A DNA stretch of 6,525 bases from Actinomycetota bacterium (GTDB lineage: Bacteria > Actinomycetota > Thermoleophilia > Solirubrobacterales > Solirubrobacteraceae), in assembly GCA_005788585.1 (NCBI GenBank), contig SYBY01000111.1:1-6525 (forward strand), read 5' to 3'. The notes under the pieces were generated by a model, which saw nothing but the letters and a program-made list of their open reading frames with translations, was not told the origin of the DNA and did not search any database. Position 1 is the stretch's first letter; each line of letters opens with the position of its first letter. Shown piece after piece: positions 4,988-6,525 of the stretch. The position numbers were made by a program, and so were the translations under genes.

Positions 4988-6376
4988 ATGCGCCACACCG
5001 CTGACGGCTGGTGGGCCGAGGAGGCCGGATTCAGCCCCGCTCGCCCGCCGCTGAGGGAGCCGCTCGATGCCGACCTGGTGATCGTCGGCGGCGGGTTCAC
5101 GGGATTGTGGACGGCGTGGCGCGCCCTCGAGCTCGATCCCGCATGCCGAATCGTCCTGCTGGAGCGCGACCGCTGCGGCCACGGTCCGAGCGGACGCAAC
5201 GGCGGGTTCTGCAAGGGCCTCTGGATGAACCTGCCCGCGCTTGTCGCACACCACGGCGACGACGGTGCGCTCGCCGTGGCGCAGGCGTGCGAGGACGCGG
5301 TCACGGCCATCGGCGGCTGGTGCCGAGACGAGGGCGTCGACGCGTGGTTTCGCACCGGCGGGTTCCTCAGTGTGTCCACGAGCCCGCTGCTCGATCCGGT
5401 CCACGCCGACACGGTCGCGGAGGCTCGGCGTCTCGGGGTGCCCGACAAGGCGCAGGCGCTCGATGGCGACGCGACACGGGCCCGATTCGCCGGACCCGAC
5501 GTCCGCGGCGGCGTCCTGGTCCCGGGCGCCACCATCCAGCCGGCCCGGCTCGTGCGGGCTCTGCGCGACCGGCTCATCGACCAGGGCGTCGCCCTGTTCG
5601 AGCACAGCCCGGCGCTCGCGGTCGACGAGTTCTCCGACCGCGTGCTGGTCCGGACCGCGCAGGGCACGGTCCGTGCGGCCCGTGCGGTGCTGGCCGCCGG
5701 CCCGGCCCTCGGCAGCACCCGCCCGCTGCGCCGACGCCTCACGGTCGGGTCCAGCCACGCGATCGTCACGGAGCCGGTCCCGGACGTGCTCGCGCACTAC
5801 GGATGGACCGGCGGCGAGGCGGTCGTGGACCGCCGCACCCTCCTCGACTATCTGCGAACGACCCCGGACGGCCGGATCGTCTCCGGCTGGGGCGGCGGAC
5901 GTCCCGCAGCCGGCGCGCGACTGCACGGCCGCGTGTGGTGTGACCCGGCCGCGCTGGACCGCGCCGCGAGGCACCTTGTGGATCTGATGCCCGAGGTTCG
6001 TGGCCGAACCATCGAGCAGGGCTGGGGCGGCCCGATCGACATCTCCCCCTCCACGCTGCCCTCCGTGGTGCCGCTCGGGCCGCGCGTCGACGCGGCCTAC
6101 GGCTTCACCGGACGCGGCGTCGGCCCGACGCGCCTGGTCGGGGAGATCCTCGCGGCCCGTGCGCTCGGGCACGCCGACGAGCGCACCGCCCTGCCGATCG
6201 TCGGCCCGGCGCGCGGCAGCGTGCCCCCGGAGCCGATCCGCTGGCTCGGCGCGACCCTGGTCCGCGCCGCCCTCATCCGCAAGGACGACGACGAGGCCGC
6301 GGGCCGCCGTGCGGGCGCCGCCGAGCGGTTCGTGGCGGGCCTCCCGGCGCGCCTCGGGATCACCGTCGGACGCTGA
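4988..6376 (+). CDS. FAD-dependent oxidoreductase (DAO superfamily, PuuB/OrdL-like)
   Basis: This 462-residue flavoprotein has the fold that oxidises amines or amino acids to imines, with electrons passed to oxygen or a carrier. The N-terminal Rossmann motif DLVIVGGGFTGLWTAWRAL (about 29-47) ends in E59 (IVLLERD) for the adenosine ribose. The block GPSGRNGGFCKGLW (66-79) is typical of the PuuB/OrdL (gamma-glutamylputrescine oxidase-like) group. The C-terminal FAD contact is AYGFTGRGVGPTRLVGEILAARALG (370-394). A preceding DISPSTLPSVVPLG segment is also family-like. The substrate cannot be told from sequence. No transporter, glutamine-synthetase-like or aldehyde dehydrogenase gene lies nearby to indicate polyamine catabolism. 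The ATG at 4988 is chosen because upstream codons overlap the four-cysteine gene and the -10 element at 4976 points here. It is a cytoplasmic protein with no signal peptide. Confidence 0.9.
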   Translation: MRHTADGWWAEEAGFSPARPPLREPLDADLVIVGGGFTGLWTAWRALELDPACRIVLLERDRCGHGPSGRNGGFCKGLWMNLPALVAHHGDDGALAVAQACEDAVTAIGGWCRDEGVDAWFRTGGFLSVSTSPLLDPVHADTVAEARRLGVPDKAQALDGDATRARFAGPDVRGGVLVPGATIQPARLVRALRDRLIDQGVALFEHSPALAVDEFSDRVLVRTAQGTVRAARAVLAAGPALGSTRPLRRRLTVGSSHAIVTEPVPDVLAHYGWTGGEAVVDRRTLLDYLRTTPDGRIVSGWGGGRPAAGARLHGRVWCDPAALDRAARHLVDLMPEVRGRTIEQGWGGPIDISPSTLPSVVPLGPRVDAAYGFTGRGVGPTRLVGEILAARALGHADERTALPIVGPARGSVPPEPIRWLGATLVRAALIRKDDDEAAGRRAGAAERFVAGLPARLGITVGR

Positions 6377-6400
6377 GCCCGACCCGCGCGGAGGCCGGGA

Positions 6401-6427
6401 TTGGGGGCCCACCCCGACGGCTATGCT
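6401..6427 (+). promoter_or_regulatory. Promoter for the bifunctional-nuclease gene (leaderless type)
   Basis: The -10 hexamer TATGCT (6422-6427) ends seven bases before the GTG at 6435. TTGGGG at 6401-6406 is a possible -35 with a 15-bp spacer. No Shine-Dalgarno precedes the GTG. Confidence 0.55.
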
Positions 6428-6434
6428 TCAGCGC

Positions 6435-6525
6435 GTGCAGGAGATGGTCATCTACGGCGTCAGCTTCGACATGGTCGGCAAGCAGCCCATCGTGCTCCTG
6501 AAGACCGTCGACTCCAACAAGTTCC
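6435..6525 (+). CDS. Bifunctional nuclease family protein (DUF151), 3' part missing
   Basis: Only 30 codons are visible. The start region MVIYGVSFDMVGKQPIVLL followed by KTVDSNKF matches the opening of the DUF151/bifunctional nuclease (BFN) domain, whose members typically begin with a short strand and then a QPIVLL-x-x-x-D segment. Some plant homologues have DNase/RNase activity, and the bacterial role is poorly defined. The GTG at 6435 is preferred because it follows the TATGCT -10 element by seven bases. The in-frame ATG at 6423 overlaps that element. The in-frame ATG at 6444 is possible but would remove only three residues (VQE). The gene continues beyond the window. Confidence 0.8.
   Translation, partial: MQEMVIYGVSFDMVGKQPIVLLKTVDSNKF

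Noticed and set aside
5976..5986. DnaA-box-like TTGTGGATC
   Set aside because: It is a single imperfect copy inside the FAD coding sequence with no cluster; it encodes ordinary residues of a conserved protein.
4877..6412. 511-residue minus-strand open frame opposite the FAD oxidoreductase
   Set aside because: It mirrors the codon structure of the real gene on the + strand, with Arg/Ala/Asp-rich composition and no motif.

Overview
The window is a high-GC, densely packed stretch of bacterial chromosome with the gene order yidC – jag – (small LAGLIDADG-like gene) – rsmG – parA – parB, all on the + strand. This block is the conserved set found beside oriC in many bacteria, so the window most likely lies close to the replication origin. 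The base composition, the tRNA lacking an encoded CCA, several leaderless-looking starts and the wording of the downstream bifunctional-nuclease start suggest an actinobacterium, possibly a deep-branching one of the Thermoleophilia/Solirubrobacterales type. That placement is inference from recognition, not from a search.

Region 1 (1-2335) appears to be one translationally coupled run. The C-terminal part of the YidC membrane insertase is followed by the KH-R3H RNA-binding protein Jag (ATGA overlap). A 47-bp gap follows, carrying a striking inverted repeat (GTTTCACG, 11 nt, CGTGAAAC). Next come a 116-residue protein with a degenerate LAGLIDADG motif and the 16S rRNA methyltransferase RsmG (again ATGA overlap). 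Region 2 (2336-4083) is the chromosome-partitioning operon: parA has its own leaderless-type promoter, and parB overlaps it by ATGA and carries a near-perfect Shine-Dalgarno. Region 3 (4084-4228) is a solitary tRNA-Ile(GAT) with its own promoter and a probable terminator. Region 4 (4229-6525) holds three genes, each with its own -10 element a few bases before the start codon: an unrecognised four-cysteine protein, an FAD-dependent oxidoreductase of the DAO/PuuB-OrdL type, and the first 30 codons of a bifunctional-nuclease (DUF151) family protein.

Two observations stand out. The small gene between jag and rsmG keeps the LAGLIDADG fold signature but has lost both acidic residues of the motif. 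It therefore looks like a domesticated, non-cutting nucleic-acid-binding protein rather than a homing endonuclease. Directly in front of it is an inverted repeat whose two arms are the two halves of the parS consensus, pulled apart by a spacer, about 1.2 kb upstream of parAB. It could be an operator for the LAGLIDADG-like protein or a ParB-related site; no intact parS is visible in the window.

Across the window, genes that begin a transcription unit (parA, the four-cysteine gene, the FAD gene, the DUF151 gene) lack a Shine-Dalgarno and have a TAnnnT hexamer 6-9 nt before the start codon. The internal genes jag and parB have good Shine-Dalgarno sequences. This indicates a mixed leaderless/SD translation strategy.
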